This document shows positions 21,918 to 33,289 of a stretch of DNA of 56,839 bases, in pieces (positions within the stretch are counted from its first letter, which is position 1; every line of letters begins with the position of its first letter). Source of the DNA: an uncultured Nitrosomonadales bacterium (lineage in GTDB: Bacteria > Pseudomonadota > Gammaproteobacteria > Burkholderiales > Methylophilaceae). The notes under the pieces were generated by a model that was not told where the DNA came from, did not search any database, and saw only the letters and a program-made list of their open reading frames with translations. A program made the translations under genes and the position numbers. The DNA lies in contig CAJWVO010000010.1 in NCBI GenBank assembly GCA_913048465.1, forward strand, positions 1 through 56,839, read 5' to 3'.

Positions 21918-22906
21918 TTTTTTAAAAAAATTAATAGCTAAAGAAAATTTAAGTCATAACGAGATGACTGATTTAATGCAATCGATTATGTCAGGCGGGT
22001 TATCACCAAATTATGTTTCAGCAATCCTGACTGCCCTGTCAATTAAAGGTGAGACTATTGATGAAATTTCTGCTGCGGCTCAAGTGTTAAGAGATAATCT
22101 TACCCCTGTAGACCTAGACGATGATGTTGTAGACACTTGTGGCACTGGAGGCGACGGACTAAAGACTTTTAATATATCAACATGTGCGTCTTTTGTTGCT
22201 GCTGGTGCTGGGGTCAGAATAGCAAAGCATGGGGGACGCTCCATTTCATCATCCTCCGGAAGTGCGGATGTGCTTGAAAGTCTTGGGGTGAATGTGTCAA
22301 TTGATAATATAAAGATGAAAGAACTGGTTGATAGTATTGGTATTGGTTTCATGTTTGCACCCAATTTTCATCCTGCTATGAAACATGTCGCCCCAATAAG
22401 AAAAGATCTGGGCATTCGAACCATATTTAATGTGTTGGGACCTCTTGCCAATCCAGGGAATGCTAAAAGACAGGTGATAGGAGTATTTAATAAATCATTA
22501 ACCTCAATCTTTTCAGAGGTGTTAAAGAAACTTGAATCAAAAAAAGTATTGGTTGTTCATGGGTACGATGGCATGGATGAGATATCGATGTCTGGCAAAA
22601 CATTTATTTCTGAACTAGATAGCGGAAGTATTACAAATTATGAAATACACCCAAATGATTTTGGTTTTAATGAAGAAGATAATAAACATTTATTTGCAGC
22701 TGATGTAAATGCATCTAAGGAAATCATTTTAAAAATTCTAAATAAAGAAGACCTGTCAGCAAAAAATATTGTGCTTTTGAATTCAGCTGCAATCATTTAT
22801 GTTGCAGGGCTTACAAATAATTTAAACGATGCAATAGAGTTGGCAGTCAAATCAATTCATGATGGTAATGCCTTAAATAAATTAAAAGAATTAGTAAAAG
22901 AATCAA

Positions 22907-22914
<8 letters not shown>
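21910..22914 (+). CDS. trpD: Anthranilate phosphoribosyltransferase
   Basis: TrpD joins anthranilate to PRPP. The 334-residue protein has the PRPP and anthranilate motifs [17 protein letters not shown] (about 73-89), [18 protein letters not shown] and [20 protein letters not shown]. It overlaps trpG and trpC by eight bases each, so the trp genes are tightly coupled. Confidence 0.97.
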
Positions 22915-25268
<2,354 letters not shown>

Positions 25269-25269
25269 T

Positions 25270-27573
25270 TTAATTGATCATAAAAAAGGCGTTATCTTGA
25301 GGATAAAATTCTTCATAAAAATATTCATAAATTCCAGATTCATCATCATTGGAGGTTAATGTTCCATCAACTGGATTTATTTTATGTGGAATGATTCCTT
25401 CAGGCTCTGCATAAATCTTTTCTGGAAGTCCATCTAATGCCCCCTTCATGTAATCAATCCAAATGGGTAATGCTGCTCTAGAACCTGTTTCCTCATCTCC
25501 CAATGACTGAGGGGTGTCATAACCAAACCAAGTAAGGGCAATATGGTCTGGATTATATCCAACAAACCAAGCATCTATGAGATCATTTGTTGTTCCTGTT
25601 TTACCGGCGATATCAGTCCTTTTTAAAATTCGTGCTCTTTTGGCTGTTCCATCTTTGATGACGTCTTTAAGCATCGAGTCCATAATAAAAGCATTTCTTG
25701 GATCAATAATCCTTGGCGTGTCTTCATTGGTAATGCTGAATTTTAATTTGATTTGTCGATCATTTGAATCGATGATTTTATCAATGTAGTAAGGTTCTTT
25801 TAAATATCCTCCATTAGCAAAAACAGCAAATGCAGAAATAAGCTTGATCGGTTTCACTTCTGCAACTCCAAGCGCTAAAGATAAGTAAGGAGGAATTTTC
25901 TTTTTTTCAAAACCAAATCTTGAAACATAATCCTGGGTATATTTAGGGTCAATATATTTGAGAGTCCTTATGGCTACCATATTTTTTGATTTACTTAAAC
26001 CGACTCTTAATCGTGTAGGACCATCGTACTTATCATTATAGTTTTTTGGCTCCCAATTTTCTTTAGTCATTAATTCGTCAGCAGTCATAAAGAAAAAATT
26101 ATCATTTACCAAGGTCGCTGATGTTACACCTTTTTCAATGGCTGCAGAGTATATAAAGGGTTTAAAGATAGATCCTGGTTGTCTATATGCCTGGGTAATA
26201 TGATTGAATTTATTTTTTTCAAAATCAAACCCACCAACAAGAGCATTTATTTCTCCTGAATTAGGATCCATTGCTATTAGTGCAGATTCAACTTCTGGCA
26301 ATTGCGTAAGGGCCCACTCTTTTCGAATTTTTGTAAAATGATAGACCCCACCAACCTTTATCCTTCTATAATCCTCGGCTTGATCTTCATAATCTTTATC
26401 ATTTTCAATCAGTCGCAACCCTTTTTTATAAATATTAATAGTTCTTCCATCTTTTAAAATCGCTTCAATTTCTAATGGTTGCATTTTGGTGATTATTCCA
26501 GGAATGAAATCACTGAAGCTAGGAAACTGCTTTAGATATTTTGTAACTTTAATATTTATTTCCTCTTCAGTTTCACTAACTTCGTTTGAAGAAATTTTTT
26601 CTAAGTCAAAAAAACCATCTGGCTCGCGAGGTTGATGTCGATTGATGTAACTGATAATGCCATCCCTAACAGCTTGGTTGGCTAATTTTTGATTTTTGCT
26701 TTTAATCGTCGTGAATACTTTTAATCCGCTTGAATAGATTTTTTCTCCAAATTCATCAAATAAGTCTTTTCTGACCATTTCAGCAATGAACTCAGCATCA
26801 ACATCTTTTTTAATTTTTGACTCTTTAAGATTGATTGGTTGTTCTAGGGCAATGATATAAGATGACTCATCAATGAAACCATGCCTTAACATACTAGCTA
26901 ATACATCTTTTTGACGTTTTATTGCTAAATCATAATTATTAAACGGATTATATCGACTGGGTGCTTTAGGAAGTCCTGCTAAAAGTGCCATTTCAGCCGT
27001 GTTAAGTTCACTAAGATTTTTACTAAAATATGTATTAGCCGCAGAATTAAAACCAAAACTTCTTTGCCCAAGATAAATTTGATTCATGTATAACTCAAGT
27101 ATCTGTTCCTTGGACAAATGTTTTTCTATCTCCAAAGATAGTAATATTTCACTTATTTTTCTTTTGATGGTTTTATCTGAAGTGAGAAAAAAATTACGTG
27201 CTACTTGCATGGTAATCGTGCTTGCCCCTTCAAAACTTATTCCGAGTAGCGTCTTGTAAGTCGCCCTGAATATTCCAATGAAGTCGATCCCATTATGCTC
27301 AAAAAATCTTCTATCCTCAGTTGCAATGATGGCATTGATCATTTTCTGAGGGACATTATTTATTTTTATAAAATCTCGATGCTCTTCGCCAAATTCTGCA
27401 ATTAAGTCACCCTCCTTAGTGAAAACCTGAAGCGGTTCCTTAGGCCGATAGTCGGCTAAATTATCTAAAGGTGGGAGGGATGGAACAATAAGAAGATAGA
27501 CATAATAGATTAACGCTATTGAAGATAGGATTATTGAGGTTGAGATTATTAAAATTTGTTTGATTGAATTCAT
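25270..27573 (-). CDS. mrcA: Penicillin-binding protein 1A, bifunctional
   Basis: PBP1A polymerises and cross-links peptidoglycan at the inner membrane. I start it at the ATG at 27573 (MNSIKQILIISTS), giving 767 residues; an ATG at 27621 would add 16 unlike residues. After one membrane segment (about 5-30) come the transglycosylase motifs ATEDRRFFEHNGID and GASTITMQVARNFFL, an inserted domain, and the transpeptidase motifs PGSIFKPF, SKNMVAIR and KTGTTND. It diverges from aroK, where many relatives carry pilMNOPQ in between. Confidence 0.97.
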   Translation of the reverse strand: MNSIKQILIISTSIILSSIALIYYVYLLIVPSLPPLDNLADYRPKEPLQVFTKEGDLIAEFGEEHRDFIKINNVPQKMINAIIATEDRRFFEHNGIDFIGIFRATYKTLLGISFEGASTITMQVARNFFLTSDKTIKRKISEILLSLEIEKHLSKEQILELYMNQIYLGQRSFGFNSAANTYFSKNLSELNTAEMALLAGLPKAPSRYNPFNNYDLAIKRQKDVLASMLRHGFIDESSYIIALEQPINLKESKIKKDVDAEFIAEMVRKDLFDEFGEKIYSSGLKVFTTIKSKNQKLANQAVRDGIISYINRHQPREPDGFFDLEKISSNEVSETEEEINIKVTKYLKQFPSFSDFIPGIITKMQPLEIEAILKDGRTINIYKKGLRLIENDKDYEDQAEDYRRIKVGGVYHFTKIRKEWALTQLPEVESALIAMDPNSGEINALVGGFDFEKNKFNHITQAYRQPGSIFKPFIYSAAIEKGVTSATLVNDNFFFMTADELMTKENWEPKNYNDKYDGPTRLRVGLSKSKNMVAIRTLKYIDPKYTQDYVSRFGFEKKKIPPYLSLALGVAEVKPIKLISAFAVFANGGYLKEPYYIDKIIDSNDRQIKLKFSITNEDTPRIIDPRNAFIMDSMLKDVIKDGTAKRARILKRTDIAGKTGTTNDLIDAWFVGYNPDHIALTWFGYDTPQSLGDEETGSRAALPIWIDYMKGALDGLPEKIYAEPEGIIPHKINPVDGTLTSNDDESGIYEYFYEEFYPQDNAFFMIN

Positions 27574-27637
27574 GATCAATCTAGAGTATTTAATATACTT
27601 GTATAATGAATTATTAAACAAAGATTATATATTAGAT
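27574..27637. promoter_or_regulatory. mrcA/aroK divergent spacer with aroK -10 element
   Basis: This 64-base spacer holds a perfect TATAAT at 27602-27607 on the plus strand. It would start transcription near 27614 and leave a leader of about 24 bases before the aroK ATG at 27638. The matching -35 position is poor. No Shine-Dalgarno sequence stands out before aroK. No mrcA promoter could be picked out on the minus strand. Confidence 0.5.
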
Positions 27638-28153
27638 ATGGTGACAAAAATAATATTAGTTGGAATGATGGGGGCTGGAAAAACCACAATTGGAAAACTT
27701 TTATCTAATAAATTGGGTTACGACTTTATTGATTTGGACAAAATCATCGAGGAAAAGTCTGGTGTCAAGATCAATACAATTTTTGAGATTGAAGGTGAAA
27801 CAGGTTTCAGAGAAAGAGAATTCCAGGTACTCAGCGACTCGATTGAAAAGGATAAGGTGATTATTTCTACTGGTGGCGGCATAGTATCTAATGAGAAGAG
27901 CAGGGCTCAGCTTATAAAACATAATGCTTTGATTATTTATCTGAAGGCAAATCTCCAAACCCTATGTAATAGATTAAAAAATGATAATTCCAGGCCGATT
28001 CTCAACGTTGATGATAAAGAGCAGGTTATTGAAAAGATATTAGAGGAAAGAGAACCTTATTATCAGGACATTGCAGATATTGATGTTGATACAAGCAATA
28101 TGAAGTCAATTAATGTCGTTAAATTTATAATAAAAAAAATGGATGCTATATGA
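27638..28153 (+). CDS. aroK: Shikimate kinase
   Basis: AroK phosphorylates shikimate. I use the ATG at 27638 (MVTKIILVGMMGAGKTTIG), giving 171 residues, the normal size. An ORF start at 27560 would run through the promoter region and overlap mrcA. The Walker A motif GMMGAGKT, the shikimate-site segments DLDKIIEE, FREREF and STGGGIV, and the lid SRPIL are all present. It overlaps aroB by four bases. Confidence 0.95.
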   Translation: MVTKIILVGMMGAGKTTIGKLLSNKLGYDFIDLDKIIEEKSGVKINTIFEIEGETGFREREFQVLSDSIEKDKVIISTGGGIVSNEKSRAQLIKHNALIIYLKANLQTLCNRLKNDNSRPILNVDDKEQVIEKILEEREPYYQDIADIDVDTSNMKSINVVKFIIKKMDAI

Positions 28154-29217
28154 AAATTTTAAATGTTGAACTTGGAGACAGATCTTATCCTATATATATA
28201 GGCATTGGTCTTTTAGAAGATCCAAAAATAATTACAAGTCACATCAGAACAAAAACCATCTGTATCGTATCAAATACAACAGTTTCTAAATTATATCTAG
28301 AGGTTATAAAAAATTTTCTAGATGACTATCAAGTAGTAGAGGCAATCATTGATGATGGGGAGGAATTTAAAAATCACGATTCTTTAAATTATATTTATAC
28401 AAAATTATTAGAAAATCAGTGTAATCGTGACACAACTATCCTGGCACTCGGCGGAGGGGTTGTTGGAGATATTGCTGGATATGCTGCCGCTTCATTTCTA
28501 AGAGGTATCCCATTTGTGCAAATACCAACCACCCTTCTAGCACAAGTTGATTCATCAGTCGGGGGTAAAACTGGCATAAATCACTTGTTGGGTAAAAATA
28601 TGATTGGGGCTTTTTATCAACCACAGGCTGTAGTGATTGACTTAAATGTTTTAAAAACACTTGATAATCGACAAATATCTGCAGGGCTTGCTGAAATTAT
28701 TAAGTACGGTCTAATTTGGGATGAGGATTTTTTTGAATATCTCGAACAGAATATTGACAATTTAAAACAATTAGATTTTGAACATTTGGAGCATGTCATA
28801 TATCGATCCTGTGAAATTAAAGCTAAAGTTGTGTCGGAAGATGAAAAAGAATCAGGCATTAGGGCCATTCTTAATCTTGGTCATACCTTCGGACATGCGA
28901 TTGAAAACTGTTTAGGTTATGGTGAGTGGCTCCATGGAGAAGCTGTTGGCTGTGGGATGGTGCTTGCAGCGAAAATGTCACTTGCACAAGGATGGTTATG
29001 TGAGTCTGAGTTCGATCGAGTAAAAGATCTTATTTTCCAGGCTAATCTCCCTATTGAAAAACCTAAAATTGATTATGAAAATTTTATTGGGGCAATGAAA
29101 TTAGATAAAAAAAATAAAGATAAGGAGATTTATTTGGTACTTCAGCAAGGAATTGGCAAAGCCATAGTGACCAATGAATATTCATCGAACATATTGGATG
29201 AAATTATTAAAAGCTAA
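28150..29217 (+). CDS. aroB: 3-dehydroquinate synthase
   Basis: AroB makes 3-dehydroquinate, the second shikimate-pathway step. The 355-residue protein has the NAD-binding LALGGGVVGDIAGYAAAS (about 97-114), the substrate segment DSSVGGKTGIN, and the metal ligands in the EIIKYG and LGHTFGHAIE segments. It overlaps aroK by four bases and abuts dgt. Length is normal. Confidence 0.97.
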   Translation: MKILNVELGDRSYPIYIGIGLLEDPKIITSHIRTKTICIVSNTTVSKLYLEVIKNFLDDYQVVEAIIDDGEEFKNHDSLNYIYTKLLENQCNRDTTILALGGGVVGDIAGYAAASFLRGIPFVQIPTTLLAQVDSSVGGKTGINHLLGKNMIGAFYQPQAVVIDLNVLKTLDNRQISAGLAEIIKYGLIWDEDFFEYLEQNIDNLKQLDFEHLEHVIYRSCEIKAKVVSEDEKESGIRAILNLGHTFGHAIENCLGYGEWLHGEAVGCGMVLAAKMSLAQGWLCESEFDRVKDLIFQANLPIEKPKIDYENFIGAMKLDKKNKDKEIYLVLQQGIGKAIVTNEYSSNILDEIIKS

Positions 29218-30339
29218 GTGAAAGCATGCTCAAGAAAAATGAAAAAATATGCTGTTCATGAGGACAATTCTCTAGGAAGAGAGTATTTAGAAAATAAATC
29301 ACCTCTTAGGAATGACTTTCAAAGAGATCGAGACAGGATTATTCATTCATCTGCTTTCCGAAGATTAATGTATAAAACACAAGTTTTTGTGAATCATGAG
29401 GGTGATATGTTTCGAACAAGATTAACCCATTCGCTTGAGGTTTCACAAATCTCCAGAGGTGTAGCCCGTTCTTTGGAATTAAATGAAGACTTAGCTGAAA
29501 CTATTGCATTAGCTCATGATTTAGGCCACACTCCTTTTGGCCATGCAGGCCAAGATGCATTGAATAAATGTATGAAAGATCATGGAGGATTTGAGCATAA
29601 TTATCAATCCTTACGTGTTGTTGATAAGCTTGAAAAGAGATATTGCGATTTCGCTGGACTCAATCTTACTTTTGAAAGCCGTGAAGGCATCTTAAAGCAC
29701 TGTTCAAAAAAAAATGCAATATCATTAGGACCTCTTGGAGAAAGATTTATCAATAAAACACACCCAAGTCTTGAAGCTCAAATTGTTGATATTGCCGATA
29801 GTATTGCCTATAACATTCATGATATTGAAGATGGTTACCGATCAGGTATCCTTCCGTTATCTAAATTAAAACGACTTGATTTTTTTAATGAAAGTTATCG
29901 TAATTTAAGAAATGATTTAAATGGTTATGAGGCTGCTGAAAAAGTATACGTTTATGAGACTTTGAGGCGAATGCTGTTTTTATTAATAAATGATGTTACA
30001 AATAATTCAAGAAAATTAATTAATGACACAAACATTAGAACAATCGATGAAGTCAGAAATAATAAAACTACCTTGATTAATTTATCTACACCCATTCAAA
30101 ACTACATTAATGATTGTAGAAATTTTTTAAGAACTAACCTTTACCAGCATTCCAGAGTAAATAATATGACAAGGAGTGCTCAAAAAATCATTTCAGATTT
30201 ATTTATTTATTATGATGATAATTTTGAAGCTCTTCCAAGTGATTATAAAATTCATGAAAAAAAATATCGCTCAATTGCTGATTTTTTATCCGGTATGACT
30301 GACCGTTTTGCACTGGAAAAACATAAATCATTGAATTAA
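29218..30339 (+). CDS. dgt: dGTP triphosphohydrolase-like HD-domain protein
   Basis: This family hydrolyses deoxynucleoside triphosphates. The 373-residue protein has FQRDRDRIIHSSAFRRL, then the HD-domain metal ligands in RTRLTHSLEVSQ, IALAHDLGHTPFGHAG and IADSIAYNIHDIEDG. The GTG at 29218 directly follows the aroB stop; an ATG at 29239 is a good alternative that drops seven residues. The family is clear, while the preferred nucleotide cannot be read from sequence. Confidence 0.92.
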   Translation: MKACSRKMKKYAVHEDNSLGREYLENKSPLRNDFQRDRDRIIHSSAFRRLMYKTQVFVNHEGDMFRTRLTHSLEVSQISRGVARSLELNEDLAETIALAHDLGHTPFGHAGQDALNKCMKDHGGFEHNYQSLRVVDKLEKRYCDFAGLNLTFESREGILKHCSKKNAISLGPLGERFINKTHPSLEAQIVDIADSIAYNIHDIEDGYRSGILPLSKLKRLDFFNESYRNLRNDLNGYEAAEKVYVYETLRRMLFLLINDVTNNSRKLINDTNIRTIDEVRNNKTTLINLSTPIQNYINDCRNFLRTNLYQHSRVNNMTRSAQKIISDLFIYYDDNFEALPSDYKIHEKKYRSIADFLSGMTDRFALEKHKSLN

Positions 30340-30355
30340 TAGTACAAATGATACA

Positions 30356-30379
30356 TTTTGTTGCAAAAAAACAACAAAA
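30356..30379. repeat. Inverted repeat with overlapping direct repeat upstream of the porin
   Basis: TTTTGTTG at 30356-30363 and CAACAAAA at 30372-30379 form a perfect 8-base inverted repeat with an 8-base A-rich spacer. The decamer TTGCAAAAAA starting at 30361 recurs exactly at 30391, 30 bases downstream or about three helical turns. This could be an operator or an end-of-dgt hairpin. No T-run follows on the plus strand, so an intrinsic terminator is unlikely. Confidence 0.6.
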
Positions 30380-30465
30380 TTACTTTAATGTTGCAAAAAA
30401 AGCACTTTATCCTAGTAATGAATATATTAATTCAGCATAATTGTATTAACTTCTTAACGTTAATC

Positions 30466-30515
30466 GTTGAGAAAGTTCGCGAACTTTCTCTCAACATTGT
30501 TTGAGAGGTATTTTT
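30466..30515 (+). promoter_or_regulatory. Porin leader with two mutually exclusive hairpins
   Basis: A perfect 22-base palindrome fills 30469-30490 (left arm GAGAAAGTTCG, right arm its complement). The outer left segment GTTGAGA at 30466-30472 also matches TCTCAAC at 30489-30495. The segment CTCTCAA at 30488-30494 can instead pair with TTGAGAG at 30501-30507 across a 6-base loop, and that hairpin is followed by TTTTT at 30511-30515. Both structures use the same middle strand, as in attenuators. The palindrome could equally be a protein operator. Confidence 0.6.
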
Positions 30516-30531
30516 AACTTAGGAGATTTTT

Positions 30532-31761
30532 ATGAAAAATAAAATCAAATTAGCAGTTGCTGGTGCAGTTTTATCTGCAGCTTCAGTTGCAAATGCTGGT
30601 ATCGTCATTCCAGCAGGTGATTGGACAATTGATATTAACGGTAACGTTAATGCTTTTGCAATCTGGACAGACACTGACGGTGCTACTGCTATTAATGGTG
30701 GTATTACTAACGGTGAGAACACTTATGATGATAATGACTTTTCTATCAACACTGGTCTTTTACCATCATGGTTAGGTGTAACAGGTACAACACGTGCAAA
30801 TGATTTAGACGTAAGCTTCACTATTTCTATGCAGCCTGGTGCTTCTACAAGAACTCCACTTGGCGGTGGCGGCGGTAACGAAAATCGTCAAGCATTTGTG
30901 ACTTTTGGTGACAAATCATGGGGTACAGTTAAAGTTGGTAAAGATTTAGGTATCTTTGCTTCAACAGCTATCCTTAACGACATGACACTTCTTGGTGTTG
31001 GTTCACAGGGTGTTGTTGGTACATCTGGTGGTACAACTACTACTTTAGGTGGTATCGGTACTGGTTATATATATGCTGATTGGAAAGGTCAAATTTCATA
31101 TACAACACCAAACATGAATGGTTTCCAAGCAACTATCGGTATGGTTCAACCATATGATGCTACATCAACTGGTACAGCAAATACAACATCAGCAACAAAC
31201 GCTGGTACACACTCAGGCCCTGGTTTTGAAGGTCAAGCTTCATACTCATGGACTGGTGATGTTGCTGGTAAAGTTTGGGCTGGTTTTGCTCAACAAAGCA
31301 TGGACGACCTTGGCGCTACTGCTCAATTAGGTAATGAAGATATTACTGCATGGGAACTTGGTGCAAGTTTAACAGCTGGTAACTTAAACTTGGTTGGTTA
31401 CTACTATGATGGTCGTGGTATCGGTACTACAGCATTTGGCCGTGACGGTTTTAACGCTGCTGGTGATCGCCGTGATTCAGATGGTGGATACGTTCAGGCA
31501 ACATATGTAATTCCAACAGGTACGAAACTTGGTGTTTCATATGGTGTGTCTAACTTAGATAAAGAAGGCTCAAGTGATGCAGCTGCTTCATTCAACTTAG
31601 TTGAAGAAAACAGTCGTTGGACAGTTGGTGCTTATCACCCACTAACAGCAAATCTTAACCTAGTTGTTGAATATAACGACATGGAAACTGAAGCGATGGG
31701 TTCATCTGTTGCTGACGTAGAAGAAGATAATATCTCTGTTGGTGCTATCTTATTCTTCTAA
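30532..31761 (+). CDS. Outer-membrane porin, Gram-negative general porin type
   Basis: This 409-residue protein forms a beta-barrel channel in the outer membrane. It has a signal peptide (KNKIKLAVAGAVLSAASVANA, cut after about residue 22), alternating short strands throughout such as WGTVKVGKDLGIFAS, and a terminal strand ending SVGAILFF with the C-terminal phenylalanine used by the BAM machinery. Codon use is strikingly even (GGT, GCT, GTT, ACA dominate) compared with neighbours, suggesting very high expression. It is a single-gene unit with its own leader and terminator. The substrate cannot be named. Confidence 0.92.
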   Translation: MKNKIKLAVAGAVLSAASVANAGIVIPAGDWTIDINGNVNAFAIWTDTDGATAINGGITNGENTYDDNDFSINTGLLPSWLGVTGTTRANDLDVSFTISMQPGASTRTPLGGGGGNENRQAFVTFGDKSWGTVKVGKDLGIFASTAILNDMTLLGVGSQGVVGTSGGTTTTLGGIGTGYIYADWKGQISYTTPNMNGFQATIGMVQPYDATSTGTANTTSATNAGTHSGPGFEGQASYSWTGDVAGKVWAGFAQQSMDDLGATAQLGNEDITAWELGASLTAGNLNLVGYYYDGRGIGTTAFGRDGFNAAGDRRDSDGGYVQATYVIPTGTKLGVSYGVSNLDKEGSSDAAASFNLVEENSRWTVGAYHPLTANLNLVVEYNDMETEAMGSSVADVEEDNISVGAILFF

Positions 31762-31787
31762 GATAATTATTTATCTTAAAGATTTCG

Positions 31788-31818
31788 AAAAACCCCGCTT
31801 TATGCGGGGTTTTTTTTT
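31788..31818 (+). terminator. Rho-independent terminator of the porin gene
   Basis: The stem AACCCCGC (31791-31798), loop TTTAT and stem GCGGGGTT (31804-31811) run into nine T residues (31810-31818), a textbook strong terminator. A small second inverted repeat, AAGATAA/TTATCTT at 31760-31777, overlaps the stop codon. This is the only strong intrinsic terminator I see in the window. Confidence 0.93.
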
Positions 31819-31889
31819 GAAATTTTATTATAGAAATTTTGATTAAGATCATCAAAAAGTTGAATCACTATAAAAAGAAAATAGCTTAA

Positions 31890-33287
31890 TTAATCTTTTG
31901 CAGATATACCATGTTCTTGAATTTTTCTAGTAATGGTATTTCTTCCAATTCCTAGAATTTTTGCAGCATTTATTTTTTTCCCTCCACAATGATTTAGTGC
32001 CGCTTTAATAATTACTTTTTCAAATTTTTCAATATAACCTTCATAAAGATTCTGGAGATTATTTGTTAAGTCATTGGTTACAGCTATCTTTAGAGAATCT
32101 TCCCAGCTATTAGCTGGTTTGTTATAAACATTTTCTTTTAGAATTTCTGTAGGTAAATCAGAAACTCCTACCTCTTTTCCAGGTGACATAACAGTTAGCC
32201 AGTGACAAATATTTCTAAGCTGCCTAATATTGCCTGTCCAATTTAATTTCTTGAAATAATCTTGTGTTTCTTCATTAAGGTATTTGATATTAGTATTTAA
32301 CTCTTTAGCGCTCTGGCTAAGAAAAAATTTTGCCAGAAGGAGAATATCATTTTCTCTCTCCCTAAGAGGAGGAAGGTGAATTGTAATTACATTAAGTCGA
32401 TGAAATAAGTCTTCTCTAAATTCTTGATTTTTTATTTTTTCTCTTAAATCTTGGTGTGTTGCCGCAATGATCTTCACATTTGCTTTAATCATTGTGCTTG
32501 ATCCTAGCTTTTGGAAAGAGCCATCATTCAATACTCTCAAAAGTTTAGATTGGAGATCAATTGGCATATCTGCAATTTCATCCAGAAATAATGTACCATT
32601 CTCAGCCTCCTCGAAATAGCCTTTTTTTGAAACATTAGCTCCAGTAAAAGCTCCTTTTTCATATCCAAATAATTCAGACTCAAGCAGATCTTTGGGAATA
32701 GCAGCAGAGTTAAGTGCAACAAACGATTTATCTTTTCTTAAACTATTATCATGTATAGCTTTTGCTATTAACTCTTTACCGGTTCCGCTCTCACCAGTAA
32801 TGAGAATAGATGCATCTGATTTGCTTAACTTTCCAATTTGTTTAAAAACTTCCTGCATCGCTTTTGAAGTGCCAATTATTTTATTGGTACTTTCAATATC
32901 ATTAAGATCATCATTTTTATCTTTAAATGCAGAGTTAATTACACTGATGGCGTTATCAATATCGAATGGTTTCGGAAGATATTCATAAGCACCATGCGAA
33001 TATGAATCTACTGCAGAATCAAGATCGCTAAAAGCTGTCATGATAATTACAGGAATATTTGGAAATTTTCCCTTCACTTTTTCAAGGAATTGAAGCCCTG
33101 TTTCACCTGGCATTTTTATGTCACTGACAATAAGATCAGGCATATCATGATTAAATTGATTTATAGCTTCGTTAGTATTTCCGAATGCGGTTACATTATA
33201 ATTATTTTTTTCTAAAGCCTTTTGAAGTACCCATCGGATTGACTTATCGTCATCTAGAATCCATATTTTCTTTTTTGAAGTATCCAT
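31890..33287 (-). CDS. ntrC: Nitrogen regulation response regulator NtrC
   Basis: NtrC activates sigma-54 promoters when nitrogen is scarce. The 465-residue protein has a receiver domain (1-120, phosphoryl-acceptor aspartate in LIVSDIKMPGE), an AAA+ domain (about 140-375) with Walker A GESGTGKE, the sigma-54 contact loop GAFTGA and LFLDEIADM, and a C-terminal Fis-type helix-turn-helix (NAAKILGIGRNTITRKI). It follows ntrB by two bases. Its likely targets include glnA in the same operon. Confidence 0.97.
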   Translation of the reverse strand: MDTSKKKIWILDDDKSIRWVLQKALEKNNYNVTAFGNTNEAINQFNHDMPDLIVSDIKMPGETGLQFLEKVKGKFPNIPVIIMTAFSDLDSAVDSYSHGAYEYLPKPFDIDNAISVINSAFKDKNDDLNDIESTNKIIGTSKAMQEVFKQIGKLSKSDASILITGESGTGKELIAKAIHDNSLRKDKSFVALNSAAIPKDLLESELFGYEKGAFTGANVSKKGYFEEAENGTLFLDEIADMPIDLQSKLLRVLNDGSFQKLGSSTMIKANVKIIAATHQDLREKIKNQEFREDLFHRLNVITIHLPPLRERENDILLLAKFFLSQSAKELNTNIKYLNEETQDYFKKLNWTGNIRQLRNICHWLTVMSPGKEVGVSDLPTEILKENVYNKPANSWEDSLKIAVTNDLTNNLQNLYEGYIEKFEKVIIKAALNHCGGKKINAAKILGIGRNTITRKIQEHGISAKD

Positions 33288-33289
33288 AT

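Larger units (their letters stand above)
30340..30531 (+). promoter_or_regulatory. Porin upstream region: repeats, hairpins and ribosome site
   Basis: This 192-base spacer holds a TTGCAAAAAA direct repeat (30361-30370 and 30391-30400), an inverted repeat around the first copy (30356-30379), a possible sigma-70 promoter (TTGCAA at 30391-30396 and AGTAAT at 30414-30419, 17 bases apart), and two overlapping hairpins (30466-30507). A strong AGGAG ribosome site at 30521-30525 lies six bases before the ATG. The promoter assignment is tentative, but the repeats and hairpins are read directly. Confidence 0.6.

Noticed and set aside
30356-30379. The TTTTGTTG/CAACAAAA inverted repeat as a terminator for dgt
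   Set aside because: The stem is AT-rich and no T-run follows it on the plus strand, so it is kept only as a possible regulatory repeat.
31118-31330. A Gln/Leu-rich open frame inside the porin gene
   Set aside because: It is a frame shadow caused by the biased codon use of the porin; the sequence is low-complexity and unlike any protein family I know.
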